Numbered from the stretch's first letter, positions 10,212 to 19,873 are shown. The stretch: 32,812 nt of DNA from Vicinamibacteria bacterium (GCA_035570235.1 DATMML010000127.1:1-32812), one strand, 5' to 3'. Numbers and translations are program-made. The notes: a model not told the origin generated them from the letters alone.

Positions 10212-11117
10212 TCAGGGTTGCGCAGCCGCGGCCACCGTGTTCTTCATGAGCATCGCGATGGTGAGAGGACCGACCCCCCCCGGCACGGGGGTGAGGGCGG
10301 AGGCCACTTCGGCGACGGATGGGGCGTGCACATCGCCCACGAGGGCGTAGCCCTTCTTTGCGAACGCCGCCATCCTCGTCTCGTCAAGCAAATCGCGGGC
10401 CTGCGCCGGGTCATCCACCCGGTTCATCCCCACGTCCACGACCACCGCCCCCGGTTTCACGTGCGCGGCCCGAACCAGGCCCGCTCGACCCATCGCCGCC
10501 ACCAGGATGTCCGCTTCCCGGGTGACGGCCGGGAGGTCGGGGGTGCGCGAGTGGCAGACGGTCACGGTAGCATCGGCGTGCATGAGGAGCAGAGCCATCG
10601 GCTTGCCCACGATGTCACTCCGTCCCAGGACCACGGCCCGCCGCCCGGAGACGACGATGCGGTTCCGGGCCAGAAGCTCCATGATTCCGGCCGGCGTGCA
10701 GGGAACGAAGCGGGGGCGCTTCTGGACGAGGCGGCCCACGTTCTGGGGGTGAAAGCCGTCCACGTCCTTGGCCGGGTCCACGAGGTCGAGGACCCGGAGG
10801 GTCTCCACTTGTGGAGGCAGCGGCAGCTGCACGAGGATCCCGTGGATGTCCGACCGCCGGTTGTAGTCCTCGACCACCCGGGCCACCTCGGCCGTGGAGG
10901 CGTTCACCGTGAGATGGCGCGTCTCGTGACGGATCCCCAGCTCCTCGCAGGAGCGGGTCTTGCTGCGCACGTAGATCGCGGAGGCGGGATCCTCCCCCAC
11001 CAGGAGCACGCCCAGGCCCGGCCGGACCCCGCGCGCCTCCAGCGCGCGGATGCTCTCGCGAACCTCCTCGTTGATGGCCAGGGCGGTGGCTCGGCCGTCC
11101 AGGAGCATCGCGCTCAT
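10212..11117 (-). CDS. folD: Bifunctional methylenetetrahydrofolate dehydrogenase/cyclohydrolase
   Basis: Converts 5,10-methylene-THF to 10-formyl-THF in one-carbon metabolism. The 301-aa protein has the catalytic YVRSK (Tyr49, Lys53), GILVQLPLPP, DPAKDVDGFHP, CTPAGI, the NADP-binding segment VLGRSDIVGKPMA, and the family's terminal PVPGGVGPLTIAML. The frame is open far upstream, but MSAMLLDGR at ATG 11117 is the normal FolD beginning, and that ATG overlaps the stop of the upstream membrane-protein gene (ATGA), so translation is probably coupled. coaE follows 18 bp after the stop. The combination of folD with envelope genes looks like operon packing rather than a functional link. Confidence 0.97.
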   Translation of the reverse strand: MSAMLLDGRATALAINEEVRESIRALEARGVRPGLGVLLVGEDPASAIYVRSKTRSCEELGIRHETRHLTVNASTAEVARVVEDYNRRSDIHGILVQLPLPPQVETLRVLDLVDPAKDVDGFHPQNVGRLVQKRPRFVPCTPAGIMELLARNRIVVSGRRAVVLGRSDIVGKPMALLLMHADATVTVCHSRTPDLPAVTREADILVAAMGRAGLVRAAHVKPGAVVVDVGMNRVDDPAQARDLLDETRMAAFAKKGYALVGDVHAPSVAEVASALTPVPGGVGPLTIAMLMKNTVAAAAQP

Positions 11118-13570
11118 AGGGCCCGGGAGCGGTACCCCTCGAGCGCCGCCGCTCCCTCCCCCGTGCTCTCCGAGGGCAGAGCGAAGGAGGCCACCAGGTA
11201 CACCGGGATCGAGGCCAGGAGGAGGGCGCTGAACCCCCAAGTCACGGAGACGGCCACGCTCAGGACAGGAGAGATGACGGAGAAGATGCCGTTGAGCCCC
11301 CAGGCCCAGGGAACGGAGGCGGGATCTTGCCTCTTGAGGCGGTCGAGACCCGTGGGGAAGAAGAACCCGAGGCACCAGCCGATGGGGGCGACCACGCTGC
11401 AAACGATGATGACCCGCACCCAAAACGGGAAGCCTACCCCCCCCGCCGGCCGCGTGAGCACCAGCGCATGCCCCAGCAGCAACAGGCCCGCCAAGCCGTA
11501 GCTCAGGTAGCGCAGTTCGCGGACTCTGGCCATGAGCCATCCCGAGGACAAGACGCCCAGACCCGTGCTCAGGAGGAGGACGGCCAGAACCACGGACAAA
11601 GCATAGTTCGGATGTCCCAGGAAGAGCCCGAACTTCTGAACGAGAGCGACCTCGATGGCCATGTAACCGAGGCCCAAGCCCCCAAAGAAGACACCATAAC
11701 GGCCCGCCTGGGGCGTTTTGAGTCCCGCTCCCCCGAGCTCCCGGAGCGGCAGGTAGACGCAGGCTACCCCCACAAGCCCGGTGAAAACGAGCAGGAGGAG
11801 CAGGCCATACTCCATCACCGGGATGCTGGCCGCGACCACCGCGTCTTGGGGGAAGAGATGGCTCCAATAGGAGTACCGAAAGAAGAAGGGCCGGTCGTCG
11901 TCGACGGCACGCACGTCGAAGGGATAGACCTCGGTGAAAGCCGCTTCCCGCCTGGCGTCCCCCAGGGACAGGAAGGCCTGATAGAGATTCGCGCGCTGTT
12001 CGTTTAGGGCGGGCGCCGCGGACAGTCCGAAGAAGGGGCTGCGGCTCGCCCACGACTCCAGGCGCTGCAACTCGACGGGCAGGAGGGGCGTCCGCTTCAC
12101 CAGCAAGGCCGAGAACAGTCCATCCCCGGAGGTCAGCATGGCAATGTGGTCGGCCGGCCGGCTGACCCCTGCCCCACGCAGAGCCCCCACCGCCGTGACC
12201 AGGGCACGAAGCATCTCCCGGGGCGGCCGATACTCGGTCCGCATCATGTTCATGATGCCGTCGTCACTCAGACGGGCCAAGTACCCGTCAAACGCTTCCT
12301 TCGTGTAGAGGTAGTTCTCAGAGAAGACGTGGGCCATGGCGGGAGTGCCGCTCACCGAATCCACTCCCGAGAGCTGGATGACGTCGAAGCGCTTCGGGGT
12401 GCTGGCCAGGAAGTTCCTTCCTTCGGCGCGGATCAGGCGAACCCGCGGATCTTCCGTCCAAGCCCGAAAGTAGTCGCGGTATCGGCGGGTCAGGATGTCC
12501 ATGGTGGCGCCGTTCACCTCCACGCCCGTCACCTCCGCCGCGCCGGCATGAAGCGCGGTCAGGACGTCGAATCCCCCCCCTACGCCGATCACGAGCACCC
12601 GGGGGTGAGGGACGGAGGTCGCCTCGTAGGCCGCGGCGTAGAGCGTCTGCTCGATACCCGAGAGCGACGGCTTCCCGCCGTAGTCCACGGCGTAGGTGAA
12701 CGCGGTGTTGTTCTGGGTAAGGATGTGGGTGAAGCGGGCCAAGAAGAGAGGGTCCGCTCCCACCAGGTAGGGCCATTGGACGGTGTCGGGGCTCGGAAAG
12801 GGAATGCGGGAGAGTTCGATGCGCGCCAAGGGATCCCACGCCGCGTACTCGAGGGCGAAGCCACCCGAGGGGTCCTTATCCAGGTCCAGAACGGATCCAC
12901 GCGGATAGGCCATGTCAAAGACGCGGTCGCCGAAGAGCGCGCACAGCAAGACCGCGAGCAGGCTCAGAACCGCCGCCCCCCGGGCGACGCCGCGGCGAGG
13001 CCGGCTCAGCAGCCAGGCGCCGACCACCATCACCGCCCCCGCGAGCAAGCTCGCCCGTTCCACCCCCAGCCCGGAGATGGCGGGGATGACGGCGACCGCA
13101 CCCGCGGCGGAACCCAAGAGGTCGTAGGCGTACACGCGGCCCACGGGCAGGTCGGGTGAGGCCAAGAGGACGCCAAGAACCAGGCCGCAGAAGCCGAAGG
13201 GAACCGCGTAGAGCAGGGCCAGAGGAATGAGCCCCATGAAGGAGACAAGGAACTCCCCTCGGGTGGGCGCCCATTGGGCACCCGCGGGGGCGCGGTAAAA
13301 AGCGGCGGTGACGGCGAGCAGCGTCAAGGCGAAGAGGGCCCCGGACAGCAGAATGACGTCCTCACGCTCCGCGAGAAGCCTTGCTCGAGCACGGCTCAGC
13401 ACGGCCCCCGAACAGGCAAACCCGAGCATGGTCAAGGAAATCACCAGAAAGGCAAGATTGTTGGTGAGCTTCAACGAGACCATGCGGTGGACCAGGATCT
13501 GCGTGAAGAGGGCAACGAAGGCGGTGAGGAACGCGAGGGCGCAGGCTCGGGCGGTGGGATTCAATCGCAT
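11114..13570 (-). CDS. Spermidine-synthase-like polytopic membrane protein (full-length paralogue of the left-edge gene)
   Basis: The 818-aa protein has three parts: an N-terminal block of about seven hydrophobic segments (1-220), a soluble spermidine-synthase/methyltransferase-like domain (about 225-560) with GVGGGFD at 329-335, VTGVEVNGATM and a late strand DVIQLSGVDSVSG, then a C-terminal block of about six hydrophobic segments (590-800). Real aminopropyltransferases carry D-S/T-S/T-D-P at the last of these motifs; here it is DSVSG, lacking the second Asp, so polyamine synthesis is unlikely. Membrane-fused members of this family are widespread and mostly uncharacterised. It follows the 13595-15259 gene by 24 bp and overlaps folD by four bases. 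No Shine-Dalgarno is obvious before its ATG. Confidence 0.85.
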   Translation of the reverse strand: MRLNPTARACALAFLTAFVALFTQILVHRMVSLKLTNNLAFLVISLTMLGFACSGAVLSRARARLLAEREDVILLSGALFALTLLAVTAAFYRAPAGAQWAPTRGEFLVSFMGLIPLALLYAVPFGFCGLVLGVLLASPDLPVGRVYAYDLLGSAAGAVAVIPAISGLGVERASLLAGAVMVVGAWLLSRPRRGVARGAAVLSLLAVLLCALFGDRVFDMAYPRGSVLDLDKDPSGGFALEYAAWDPLARIELSRIPFPSPDTVQWPYLVGADPLFLARFTHILTQNNTAFTYAVDYGGKPSLSGIEQTLYAAAYEATSVPHPRVLVIGVGGGFDVLTALHAGAAEVTGVEVNGATMDILTRRYRDYFRAWTEDPRVRLIRAEGRNFLASTPKRFDVIQLSGVDSVSGTPAMAHVFSENYLYTKEAFDGYLARLSDDGIMNMMRTEYRPPREMLRALVTAVGALRGAGVSRPADHIAMLTSGDGLFSALLVKRTPLLPVELQRLESWASRSPFFGLSAAPALNEQRANLYQAFLSLGDARREAAFTEVYPFDVRAVDDDRPFFFRYSYWSHLFPQDAVVAASIPVMEYGLLLLLVFTGLVGVACVYLPLRELGGAGLKTPQAGRYGVFFGGLGLGYMAIEVALVQKFGLFLGHPNYALSVVLAVLLLSTGLGVLSSGWLMARVRELRYLSYGLAGLLLLGHALVLTRPAGGVGFPFWVRVIIVCSVVAPIGWCLGFFFPTGLDRLKRQDPASVPWAWGLNGIFSVISPVLSVAVSVTWGFSALLLASIPVYLVASFALPSESTGEGAAALEGYRSRAL

Positions 13571-13594
13571 CCGCGGGCGATGATATCCGATCCC

Positions 13595-15259
13595 TCAAGG
13601 CCCGCGCGCGAGGATGGCCCGGGAAGGGGGCAGGGGGCCCTCCCCCTCCACCCGCGACCAGGGCGCGTAGGCCGCGCCCGCGGGAAGGCGCGGCAACGCC
13701 TCCGGCCAGTGCTCCAGTATCGAGAGCTCCCCCTCCTCCGTCAGGCGCACGACCAGCAACTCCTCGTAGCGATGGGCCGTGGGCCGCGAATTCCAAGCGC
13801 TCCAGAGGATGGACCAGGGGACGCATAGAACTCCTTGCGGCTGGAAATAGGCCGGGTACAGGAAGTCCTCCGCCCCCCAGACAAGGCCGGTGGCCTCTCC
13901 CGGGTAGAGGTACTCGACGGCATGGCGAAACGTGAAGGTGGCCCGCCAGGCCTTGGCCTCATCGATGAGGACAACGAGGGTGTGGGGTTTGAGGCGGGGG
14001 GCCGATCGGGTGAGCTGGGCCAGCGTCCGGTGCTGGACGGAGAAGCGGCTTCTGGACTCGTCCCACTCTTTCTGCATCGCCACCGTGCGCCCCGCGCCCA
14101 CGGCCACGATCCAGGAGCCCAGAAGCAGGGCCCCCGCGGTACGCGCGCGGGCGGGCAGGAAGCTCACGGCCCCGCCCACCCCCGCGGCCAGGACCATCCC
14201 TATGCCGGGAGAGGACAGGACCTGGGTGCGCGCCGGGGTCAGGATCGACGGGCTGAGCATGAAGAGGCTGTAGCCGAGGAAGGCCAAGAGCAGCCCGAGC
14301 CCGAGCAGGCCCGCCAAGGGGGCGAGCGCCTCCCGGCCCTCGGGCGCGGCCCCGCCCAGGCGTCGGGCCAGGGCATAGGCGGCCGCGAAAACCACCACCG
14401 CGATGGGCACCGCCGGTACCGCCAGCTCCCGGACCGGACTGGTAACGAGGGGTAGCAGGTGTTGGCCGAAGAGCCGCAGCAAGCGCACGGCCACGTTTGC
14501 GGGGTTGAGATCGAGCCCGAGGGCCGAGCCCTGGTACGACCCCGGGCCCGAAGGCCGCAAGAAGGGGACCAGGACGAGAGCGACGTCGAGCAGGACCACC
14601 GCCTCCCATCCCGTCACCCAGCCCCAGAAGCGACGGGAGCGATCGGTGGTCATCCAGGCCAGCAGAAGCGGGGCGGCGGCAAGGAAGGGAACGACGCCTT
14701 CAATGCCGCGGGTGGTGACGAGGCCCACGAGGGCGCCCAGGGCTAGGAGGGGCACGCTCTGCCCGCTCCACGACTGCAAGAGAAGGAGGATCGCGAGCAG
14801 GGTCCCGAAGGCAAACCCGGAGTAACCGGTGAGGAGCACGGTATCCAGACGCAGGAAATCCAGGGGCGCCCAAACAACCGAGAAGACGCCGGCCAGGAAG
14901 GAGAGTAGCGGGTAGCGGGGAATGAGCAGTCGGCAGATCATGAAAACGAGACACCCGGACAGAGCCAGGTAGGTCGTTTCCGCCACATAGTAGGCGGCCA
15001 GATCATGCGGCCGGATCCTCACCCAGGGCAGCGTCCACAGGAAGACCCAGGGCCGGTTCGCGTAGGGTACGGAAAGGATGCCGCGGGAGACCAGGGAGAT
15101 GATGAGCCACTCGTCGCTCCCCCCGAAGTTCGTGGCTCGGACCCAGCCGAACTGGGCCCAGAAATTGGCCACGATGCCCAGCAGGAGCCCGACTACGCTT
15201 GCCCCTGCCGGCGGCGCCCCCGGTCCGCTCCCCCGCGCGAGCGCCCCGAACAGGGTCAT
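13595..15259 (-). CDS. Polytopic membrane protein, probable GT-C-type glycosyltransferase
   Basis: The frame extends upstream to 15343, but ATG 15259 has GGAGG seven bases before it and begins just before the first hydrophobic segment, so I take that start (554 aa). About ten membrane segments fill residues 20-415, followed by a soluble C-terminal part of about 140 residues. An acidic pair (Asp49, Glu50 in GGSDEW) lies in the first loop, the usual location of the catalytic acidic residue of GT-C enzymes. The overall plan matches the 4558-6078 protein, though sequence similarity is slight. I do not recognise a named family. It lies between the YfhO-like gene and the spermidine-synthase-like gene, all on one strand. 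Confidence 0.6.
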   Translation of the reverse strand: MTLFGALARGSGPGAPPAGASVVGLLLGIVANFWAQFGWVRATNFGGSDEWLIISLVSRGILSVPYANRPWVFLWTLPWVRIRPHDLAAYYVAETTYLALSGCLVFMICRLLIPRYPLLSFLAGVFSVVWAPLDFLRLDTVLLTGYSGFAFGTLLAILLLLQSWSGQSVPLLALGALVGLVTTRGIEGVVPFLAAAPLLLAWMTTDRSRRFWGWVTGWEAVVLLDVALVLVPFLRPSGPGSYQGSALGLDLNPANVAVRLLRLFGQHLLPLVTSPVRELAVPAVPIAVVVFAAAYALARRLGGAAPEGREALAPLAGLLGLGLLLAFLGYSLFMLSPSILTPARTQVLSSPGIGMVLAAGVGGAVSFLPARARTAGALLLGSWIVAVGAGRTVAMQKEWDESRSRFSVQHRTLAQLTRSAPRLKPHTLVVLIDEAKAWRATFTFRHAVEYLYPGEATGLVWGAEDFLYPAYFQPQGVLCVPWSILWSAWNSRPTAHRYEELLVVRLTEEGELSILEHWPEALPRLPAGAAYAPWSRVEGEGPLPPSRAILARGP

Positions 15260-15540
15260 CCTCCCGCCTCCGGGGCCGTGAATTCCCGCCTCCGTCTCGC
15301 GGCCGCTCCCCGCCCCCGGCCAGACCCCTCTCCGCGCGAGCACCGCGTGAGGGGGAAACGAGCGAACGGAGTAAGCAAGCGGATCGGAAGGCGGACGTCG
15401 AGGCCGGCCGCCACCGGGTCACGAGGCCCCCCCTCGCCCGCGGTCAGGCGCCGGAGCCTCCCTCCTTGCCGGCAACAGGCGAGGTCGGCAGCGCCGTGCA
15501 CTCCTTCGAGCACCATCCTCAGGCCCCCTCGGCAGTACGC
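15260..15540. other. Intergenic stretch without a convincing gene
   Basis: This 281-bp GC-rich gap lies between the YfhO-like gene and the 13595-15259 gene. Small open frames on both strands have no recognisable protein features. No promoter better than chance was seen before the start at 15259, apart from the GGAGG ribosome-binding site. Confidence 0.5.
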
Positions 15541-17907
15541 CTACACCCGGCGGGGTGAGCTCGCCGGGCCTGACTCCTCATTCGCGGGGCCCCGGCCACG
15601 GATCCAAAGAAGAACGATGGCCAGGACGCCAAGCCCGGTCCCGGCCAGCCCCAGGTTCAGTGCGCGTGGGCGGTAGCGCAGCACGACCTCGTGGCCGCCG
15701 CCCGGGACGGGCACCGCCCGGTGCTTGCCGTTGGCCCGCCGCACTCTCACGGCACGACCGTCCACGGTCGCGACCCAGTCTCGGGCGAAGCTGTCCCGGG
15801 TCACGAGATAACCCCAGCCATCGCTCTGCGTGCGGTAGTGCTCCTCGCCGGGTACGACCGAGACCCGTGCGGCCGTGCCATTGCTGCACGTCGCTTCCCC
15901 TGGCTCTTCGAGAGCCACCTCCCGCGAGGGATCGAAGGCGGCCTCGAAGGGGGCGCTCGCCGCTTGTTCCGGTCCGAGCGCGGGGAGGACGCCGCAGGCC
16001 AGAAAGGCGCGCGGCCACGGCCGTTCGACTTCGTAAACGTGGATCCGGAGGCCGGGCGCCCCGACGGGGATGGCGGCGCGCAGCTTGAGTTCGGGATGCT
16101 CCAGGGGGTCGAGGCTCAGGATTCGCGTCACCGCCGCATTGCGGAGCCGGGGGAGAATTCCCGCTATCGCGCCGGGCGCATATTCCTCCGGTAGGAACTC
16201 CGGGGGCCGCAGCACGAAGGAGGTGAGGTCCTTGGCCTCCGGGCTCTCGACCTCGTCCAGGATGTTGTTATAGGGGGCGAGCAGTTGGCGGTTGATGAAG
16301 AACGAGGCCAGACCGCGCCCAAGGGAGCCCTGGTTCAGGAACAAGAGGAAGGCGGGGCTGTAGTCCACGCCGTAAGTGAAGACCCGCCCCCCATCCTGTC
16401 GGTTCAGGCCCTGGGCCGCCATCTCGGGCAGAGGGTCGAAGAACCGGGGTGTCGTCTGCGGGTTGAGCCCAGACCCCGCCTCGGCCATGTCGAGGACGAG
16501 CACAACCATCACCAAGGCCGTGGCCGGACGCGCCCGCATCCATCCCCTGCTAACCGCGACGGCGAGGCTCACCCCCAGCAGGGCGACCACCGCCACCCTC
16601 AGGCAGCCCACGGACAGGACCTGCCCCAAAACCACGCGAAATGAGGGTTCGATCCGGGCCCAGGCCCCCACCGGGTCCGGAAAGGCGAGGACGACCCCAG
16701 CCAAGGCGAGGACCAGCGTGGCCGCCAGCCCGGCCGCCCGGCCATACCGGCCCCATCCCTGACCTCGGGAGAGGCGGTCCGCCCCTAGACCCGCGAAGAC
16801 CGAAACGACCAAATGGGGCAGGAGCAGGGCCTTGCTGGGGAACCGAAACGATCGAAGGAGGGGCAGGGCGGAGACCAAGGGAGCGAGCCCGCCCCGGGCG
16901 CCCAGAGCGTACCAGAGGCCCAGACCGGCTCCGCCGAGCAGGATCCACCGTCGCCGCTTCTCGAGGGCCGGGATTCCGCTCCAGGCCAAGGCCAAGGCAT
17001 GGGGCCCCAGGTAAAGGCTCAGGAAGTAGGGGAATCCCTTAGTAAAGAAGTGGCCCCCCCACCAAGACTCGACGGGCGAGGAGAGAGAGCCGAAGAGTCC
17101 GGGGATGACCGCCTGCACCAGGCTCAGGGGGTGGGCTTCGTTGCCCAGAGCGACCTCGGGGGGAAAGCCGCCCCCGCGAACGGTCTCCGCGAGCATCCCC
17201 CCCACCAGAGCGACCGGGACCCCGGCCAGCAGCAGACCGACGAGAACGGCGGTGACCATCCGCCCCACCCCTGCCCGACCGCGCGAAGCGGCCAGGCCCA
17301 GGGCCAGCCCCAGAGCCAGACCTTGGACCACAAATTCGAGGGCGAGCGTGGTCAGGGAAACGCCCAGGGCGAGACCGGCCAGGGGGACCCAGCGGCCGCC
17401 GCGAGCGGCGGCCCGCCGAAAGGTCAGGGCAACCACCGGAGCCAGGGCGAGGGCCTGGAGAAACACGTAGAGGCTGAGGGAGGAGAGACAAAGACCCCCC
17501 AGGGCATAGACGGAGCCGGCCACGAACGCCCCCTTGCGGCTCGCCTTGAAGTCCCGCGCCAGCGCGTAACCGCAAAGGGCGGCCAGGGGCAACTGCAGGG
17601 TCAGCAGCCAGGACACGGCGGCCGGGCTCGGCCAGAGTACGTGGAGCAGGTCGAGAGGGTAGAAGACAGGCAAGGCGAAGGAACCCTCGTGAATGTAGGG
17701 GTTCCAGAGCGGCCATCGTCCGCCCGCCCACTCCCGCGCCGCGAAGAGCCGGAGTGGATAGAAGGTGACGCTGAAGTCGCGGAAGTAGTAGCAGCGGCCG
17801 GGCACGGCCGCGCCCAGGTCGGGCAGGAGCGCGATCAGACCGAGCAACCAGGGGAGCCAACGGTTCCCATCCTCGCCCGCGCCGACCTCGGATGCCGTGC
17901 CGCTCAA
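15541..17907 (-). CDS. YfhO-like large membrane protein, probable glycosyltransferase
   Basis: The 788-aa protein has one membrane segment (about 17-35), then YYFRDFSVTFYPLRLF (40-55) and WPLWNPYIHEGSF, typical of the YfhO family, where an acidic residue in the first loop is thought to be catalytic. Some twelve further hydrophobic segments, RSFRFPSKAL near 355, a large soluble C-terminal region (about 480-750) and a final membrane helix (about 755-775) follow. YfhO proteins are linked to glycosylation of teichoic acids or lipids in Firmicutes; the substrate in a Gram-negative cell is unknown. The annotated start is TTG with no clear ribosome-binding site, so the start is uncertain. It follows accC by 33 bp and may be read from the acc transcript. 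Confidence 0.75.
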   Translation of the reverse strand: MSGTASEVGAGEDGNRWLPWLLGLIALLPDLGAAVPGRCYYFRDFSVTFYPLRLFAAREWAGGRWPLWNPYIHEGSFALPVFYPLDLLHVLWPSPAAVSWLLTLQLPLAALCGYALARDFKASRKGAFVAGSVYALGGLCLSSLSLYVFLQALALAPVVALTFRRAAARGGRWVPLAGLALGVSLTTLALEFVVQGLALGLALGLAASRGRAGVGRMVTAVLVGLLLAGVPVALVGGMLAETVRGGGFPPEVALGNEAHPLSLVQAVIPGLFGSLSSPVESWWGGHFFTKGFPYFLSLYLGPHALALAWSGIPALEKRRRWILLGGAGLGLWYALGARGGLAPLVSALPLLRSFRFPSKALLLPHLVVSVFAGLGADRLSRGQGWGRYGRAAGLAATLVLALAGVVLAFPDPVGAWARIEPSFRVVLGQVLSVGCLRVAVVALLGVSLAVAVSRGWMRARPATALVMVVLVLDMAEAGSGLNPQTTPRFFDPLPEMAAQGLNRQDGGRVFTYGVDYSPAFLLFLNQGSLGRGLASFFINRQLLAPYNNILDEVESPEAKDLTSFVLRPPEFLPEEYAPGAIAGILPRLRNAAVTRILSLDPLEHPELKLRAAIPVGAPGLRIHVYEVERPWPRAFLACGVLPALGPEQAASAPFEAAFDPSREVALEEPGEATCSNGTAARVSVVPGEEHYRTQSDGWGYLVTRDSFARDWVATVDGRAVRVRRANGKHRAVPVPGGGHEVVLRYRPRALNLGLAGTGLGVLAIVLLWIRGRGPANEESGPASSPRRV
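15546..15568 (-). terminator. GC-only hairpin at the end of the YfhO-like gene, no U-run
   Basis: A perfect 7-bp stem, CCCGGCG at 15546-15552 and CGCCGGG at 15562-15568, with a 9-nt loop, spans the last codons just before the stop. No T-tract follows on the minus strand, so it is not a standard intrinsic terminator. It may attenuate transcription or protect the mRNA end. Confidence 0.3.
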
Positions 17908-17940
17908 GAGGGAAGGGGCGGCTTGGCGCCGAGCCGGGGG

Positions 17941-19305
17941 TCAGGAAGCCGCGGGGACCACATTCTTGGCGAGCCGGTAACGCTCCATGAAGCGCGTGTC
18001 CACGCGCCCGGCTTGAAAGTCCGGGTCGTCCAAGATGCGCCGGTGCAGCGGGATGTTGGTCTTGATGCCCTCCACAACCATCAGCTCCAGGCAGCGGCGC
18101 ATGCGGGCGATGGCCTCCTTGCGGTCTCGGCCGTGGGTCATGAGCTTGGCCACCAGGCTGTCGTAGTAGGGCGAGATCTCGCAGCCCTCGTGGGCGAAGG
18201 TGTCGATGCGGACCCCGGGGCCCCCGGGAACGTGGAAGTGGCGGATGATGCCGGGGGAAGGGACGAAGGTGAACGGGTCCTCCGCGTTGATGCGGCATTC
18301 GATGGCATGGCCACTAAAGGTCACGTCCTTCTGGGTAAAGGAGAGGGGGGCCCCCGCCGCCACGTGGATCTGCTCCTTGACGAGGTCCCGCCCGGTGATG
18401 AGCTCGGTGATGCCGTGCTCCACTTGGATTCGGGTGTTCATCTCCATGAAGTAGTAGTCCCCTTCCTCGTCGACCAGGAACTCCACCGTCCCCGCGCTCA
18501 CGTACTGGACGGCGGCGGCCGCCTCGACCGCGGTGCGCCCCATCTTCCGGCGCAGCTTCTCGGAGACGACCGTGGAAGGGGCCTCTTCCAGGATCTTCTG
18601 GTGGCGGCGCTGGATCGAGCACTCCCGCTCCCCCAGGTGCACCACGTTGCTCTTGGTATCGGCCATGACCTGGATCTCGATGTGTCGGGGCCCTTCGATG
18701 TACTTCTCGACGTAGACATCGGGAACGCCGAAGGCCGCCGCGGCCTCCGCTTGGGCGGCGCGGAACGCCTGGGCCAAGTCGGCGGGGCTGCGGACGACGC
18801 GGATCCCCCGGCCCCCTCCCCCCGCCGAGGCCTTGAGGACGACGGGGAAGCCGACCTCCCGTGCCACCTTCACCGCTTTCTCTTCGTCCTCCAGCACTCC
18901 CACCGAGCCGGGGAGGACCTTCACCCCCGCCTTCATCATCGCCTTCCGCGCTCGGCTCTTGTCGCCCATGAGCCGGATGGCCTGGGGCCCGGGCCCGATG
19001 AACTTGATGTTGCAGGCCTCGCAGATCTCGGCCAGGTAGCTGGACTCGGACAAGAACCCGTAGCCGGGATGGATGGCGTCGGCCCCCGTTATTTCGGCGG
19101 CGCTGATGATGGCCGGGATGTTCAGGTACGAGTCGATGTTGCGCGCGGGTCCGATGCACACGGCCTGGTCGGCGAAGCGCACGTGGAGGCTGCCCTGGTC
19201 GGCCTCGGAGTAGACGGCCACGGTCTTGAGCCCGAGCTCCTTGCAGGCCCAAAGGACCCTGAGGGCGATCTCGCCCCGGTTGGCAATCAGTACCTTCTTG
19301 AACAT
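17941..19305 (-). CDS. accC: Biotin carboxylase subunit of acetyl-CoA carboxylase
   Basis: ATP-dependent carboxylation of the biotin on AccB, the first half-reaction of malonyl-CoA synthesis. The 454 aa match the family (about 450). Visible are the [16 protein letters not shown] start, [17 protein letters not shown] with Lys116, the ATP-grasp glycine loop [12 protein letters not shown] (158-169), [12 protein letters not shown], and the active-site set Glu275, Glu288, Asn290, Arg292 and Glu296. One oddity is Gly298 where nearly all homologues have Pro (VEHPVTE becomes VEHGITE). No carboxyltransferase or biotin domain is attached, and accB lies 39 bp upstream, so this is the standalone AccC rather than a pyruvate or propionyl-CoA carboxylase subunit. 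Confidence 0.96.
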   Translation of the reverse strand: MFKKVLIANRGEIALRVLWACKELGLKTVAVYSEADQGSLHVRFADQAVCIGPARNIDSYLNIPAIISAAEITGADAIHPGYGFLSESSYLAEICEACNIKFIGPGPQAIRLMGDKSRARKAMMKAGVKVLPGSVGVLEDEEKAVKVAREVGFPVVLKASAGGGGRGIRVVRSPADLAQAFRAAQAEAAAAFGVPDVYVEKYIEGPRHIEIQVMADTKSNVVHLGERECSIQRRHQKILEEAPSTVVSEKLRRKMGRTAVEAAAAVQYVSAGTVEFLVDEEGDYYFMEMNTRIQVEHGITELITGRDLVKEQIHVAAGAPLSFTQKDVTFSGHAIECRINAEDPFTFVPSPGIIRHFHVPGGPGVRIDTFAHEGCEISPYYDSLVAKLMTHGRDRKEAIARMRRCLELMVVEGIKTNIPLHRRILDDPDFQAGRVDTRFMERYRLAKNVVPAAS

Positions 19306-19344
19306 GACTCGGAGCCGGGGCCGCCCGCGGCCGGGGCTGCCATG

Positions 19345-19824
19345 CTAGGGGGTGGGACGGATCGTGAACAACGAGTCGCCGTATTGGACGGGCTGGCCGT
19401 TCTCGGGATGGATGCGCAGGATCTCTCCCGTGATCTCCGCCTCGATCTCATTCATTAGCTTCATGGCTTCGATGATGCAGAGCACCTGCCCTACCTTCAC
19501 TTGGTCCCCCACGTTCACGAAGGCCGCCGCGTTGGGGTCGGCAGCCCGGAAGAACGTGCCCACGATCGGGCTCTTGACGATGGTCCCATCGGAATCGGGG
19601 GCCGCCGTTTCCGGGGCGGCGGCGGGGGCCGGGGGAGCGGTGGCGCCCGGTACGAAGAAGGGCGGGGGAGAAGCGGGGGGAAGCCCGGGTCCCGTCGGTG
19701 CCGCGTGATTCCCGCGCGCCGCCTTGCACACGCGGAGCTTCATCCCGTCCTGCTCGAGCTCGAACTCCGCGATCTGCCGGTCCTCCAGGATCTGCAGGAT
19801 TTCCTTGAGGTCGCTGAGGTCCAA
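19345..19824 (-). CDS. accB: Biotin carboxyl carrier protein of acetyl-CoA carboxylase
   Basis: Carries the biotin carboxylated by AccC. From TTG at 19824 the protein is 159 aa: an N-terminal helical part starting LDLSDLKEILQIL, a Pro/Ala-rich linker (about 42-78), then the biotinyl domain with the biotin-accepting Lys122 in EAMKLMNEI and the thumb-bearing IVGTFFRA. TTG is preferred because AAGGAGA lies directly upstream. The upstream ATG (19875) overlaps the -10 box of the promoter at 19874-19903 and would not be in the mRNA; it would also add 17 residues that do not look like AccB. Operon with accC. Confidence 0.95.
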   Translation of the reverse strand: MDLSDLKEILQILEDRQIAEFELEQDGMKLRVCKAARGNHAAPTGPGLPPASPPPFFVPGATAPPAPAAAPETAAPDSDGTIVKSPIVGTFFRAADPNAAAFVNVGDQVKVGQVLCIIEAMKLMNEIEAEITGEILRIHPENGQPVQYGDSLFTIRPTP

Positions 19825-19873
19825 TCGCTCTCCTTTGGTCGGGGGGGTTCCTCTCGGTCTCGCGGAAAGCCCC

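Noticed and set aside
11118-12053. Upstream extension of the folD frame
   Set aside because: It is antiparallel-independent noise inside the synthase-like gene on the same strand in another frame; FolD begins at ATG 11117 with its normal N-terminus.
15256-15516. Small minus-strand gene (86 codons) between the YfhO-like gene and its neighbour
   Set aside because: Arg/Gly-rich translation with no domain, no ribosome-binding site and overlap with the better-supported start at 15259.
16813-19458. Open frame of 881 codons on the plus strand
   Set aside because: It lies antisense to the YfhO-like gene and accC, both of which have clear family motifs; its translation is low-complexity and without domains. 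High GC makes such shadow frames common.
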